Below, in pieces: positions 37,502-38,385 of a stretch of 38,385 nt of DNA. Source of the DNA: a virus; IMG/VR virus record IMGVR_UViG_3300032931_000318, positions 1-38,385 of that record; one strand, written 5' to 3'. The number at the start of each line of letters is the position of its first letter. The first letter of the stretch is position 1. The notes under the pieces are model-generated. The model saw nothing but the letters and a program-made list of their open reading frames with translations, was not told where the DNA came from and did not search any database. Position numbers and translations under genes: made by a program.

Positions 37502-38385
37502 ATGGGAAACATTTTAAAATTACGAAATAAAAGAATCATGATTAATACTGTATATTGTGCTGACAATCTTGCTGTAATGAAAACATTGCCAAATGAATGT
37601 ATAGATTTGATATATATTGATCCGCCTTTCAATACACGTTCAGTTAGAAAAGCTAAAGAATGGGATGCTGAAGTACAAGGGATCGAATATTATGATTCAT
37701 ACGGAAATGGGATTCATTCATATATAGCTTTTATGAAGGAACGATTACAACAAATGCATCGATTGTTAAAACCAAATGGTAGTTTGTTTGTCCATGTTGA
37801 TTATCGTGCTGTTCATTATTTAAAAGTAGAATTAGACAAAATTTTTGGAAAAGAAAATCCCGATATTGGCGCAAAACATATGATTAATGAAATCATATGG
37901 CATTATTCGGGTGCAGGAGTTCCTAAAACAGAATTTGCAAAAAGACATGATACTATTCTATGGTATGCGAAAACTCACAAATGGACATTTAATGCCGACG
38001 AAGTAAGAGAAGAATATGCAGAAGCAACTAAAAATAGATTTAAACATAGAGTAAATAATGTCAGAAACGGTAAGGATTTTGGCCCTCAAAAATTGAACCC
38101 AAAAGGTAAGCATCCAGAAGATGTTTTTAGGATTTCAATTATTCCGCCTTCTGGAAAAGAGCGTATTGGATATCCAACACAAAAACCACTAGCTCTTCTT
38201 GAAAAAATCATAAAGGCAGCATCAAACAAAAATGATATAGTAGCGGATTTCTTTTGTGGTTGCGGAACTGCACTGAGTGCTGCTCAAAAATTAGGAAGAC
38301 ATTGGATAGGTGTTGATGCTTCAAAACAAGCAACAAAAGTAATTCGTAAAAGAATGATGGCCGAACACAATTTAGAAATTAATGA
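37502..38385 (+). CDS. Fused DNA methyltransferase/restriction endonuclease, N-terminal (methyltransferase) part
   Basis: This reading frame starts at ATG 37502 after a GAGGG ribosome site and has no stop before the window ends. It encodes residues 1-294 of an amino-methyltransferase that methylates adenine N6 or cytosine N4 using S-adenosylmethionine. Motif IV reads DPPFN at residues 40-44, and motif I reads DFFCGCGT at 249-256, just after a YPTQKP segment. Motif IV before motif I is the beta-class order seen in type III Mod and many type II enzymes. The last two bases, GA, join the first base of the window, T, to make an Asp codon, and the frame then continues to the stop at 385. Joined, the protein is 422 residues. 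The recognition sequence cannot be read from the gene. It sits after the fibre genes, inside an inverted-repeat-bracketed cassette. Confidence 0.85.
   Translation, partial: MGNILKLRNKRIMINTVYCADNLAVMKTLPNECIDLIYIDPPFNTRSVRKAKEWDAEVQGIEYYDSYGNGIHSYIAFMKERLQQMHRLLKPNGSLFVHVDYRAVHYLKVELDKIFGKENPDIGAKHMINEIIWHYSGAGVPKTEFAKRHDTILWYAKTHKWTFNADEVREEYAEATKNRFKHRVNNVRNGKDFGPQKLNPKGKHPEDVFRISIIPPSGKERIGYPTQKPLALLEKIIKAASNKNDIVADFFCGCGTALSAAQKLGRHWIGVDASKQATKVIRKRMMAEHNLEIN

Noticed and set aside
1-38385. Integrase, attachment site, CI-like repressor or tRNA that would make this a typical prophage
   Set aside because: I found none by motif reading; the ribbon-helix-helix protein alone does not indicate lysogeny.
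1-38385. Terminal direct repeats at the window ends
   Set aside because: The first and last bases share no overlap; the ends simply abut within one codon.

Overview
The window looks like the complete genome of a long-tailed, non-contractile (siphovirus-type) double-stranded DNA phage of a Gram-negative, low-GC host. It carries a terminase pair, a portal, two gp10-like connectors, a scaffold, a major capsid protein, a tail tube, frameshifted tail-assembly chaperones, a tape measure and a series of fibres. The Gram-negative host is inferred from the lipobox lipoproteins and Sec signal peptides encoded by the phage. I cannot name the host. There is no integrase, CI-like repressor, tRNA, rRNA or CRISPR array that I can recognise. 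The sequence closes on itself: the reading frame that runs off the right end (from 37502) continues in frame into base 1 and stops at 385. The window is therefore best read as a circular or circularly permuted 38,385-bp molecule cut inside one gene.

Layout around the circle. (1) 37321-1378 across the junction: an accessory cassette with a fused DNA methyltransferase/restriction endonuclease and two small ORFs, bracketed by a 20-bp inverted repeat (19/20 identical). (2) 1402-1850: remnants of a holin-like gene and a DUF3307-like gene, plus a small ribbon-helix-helix repressor with its own minus-strand promoter. (3) 1852-3311: a lipoprotein, a membrane coiled-coil protein and a lytic transglycosylase, probably for lysis. 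(4) 3276-4716, minus strand: three translationally coupled exported proteins of unknown role. (5) 4853-6230, minus strand: SSB and a lambda-O-like replication initiator whose gene contains three perfect iterons beside an AT-rich stretch, a likely origin. (6) 6231-6517: divergent promoters and hairpins. (7) 6518-11761: early/middle genes, including an ERF-family annealing protein, small Cys-rich proteins, a VRR-NUC nuclease, a ParB-like protein and a Dam-like methylase with a 14-unit tripeptide repeat.

(8) 11776-17588: packaging and head genes, ending in a strong terminator after the major capsid gene. (9) 17652-20784: small beta-rich putative virion proteins, one with an in-frame TAA. (10) 20793-24452: a fibre-like protein, a 15-residue microprotein, a permuted NlpC/P60-like protein and other probable virion proteins. 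(11) 24449-29574: tail terminator, tail tube, G/GT chaperones with a textbook -1 slippery site, and tape measure. (12) 29571-37320: baseplate, fibres and a large receptor-binding protein.

The most unexpected genome-wide signal is the 9-mer GGAGAGTTG, present 21 times on the two strands in many reading frames and in both arms of one terminator. It is absent from the restriction-modification cassette. Its density and its use in a terminator resemble DNA-uptake words, but a Chi-like or protein-binding role is equally possible.
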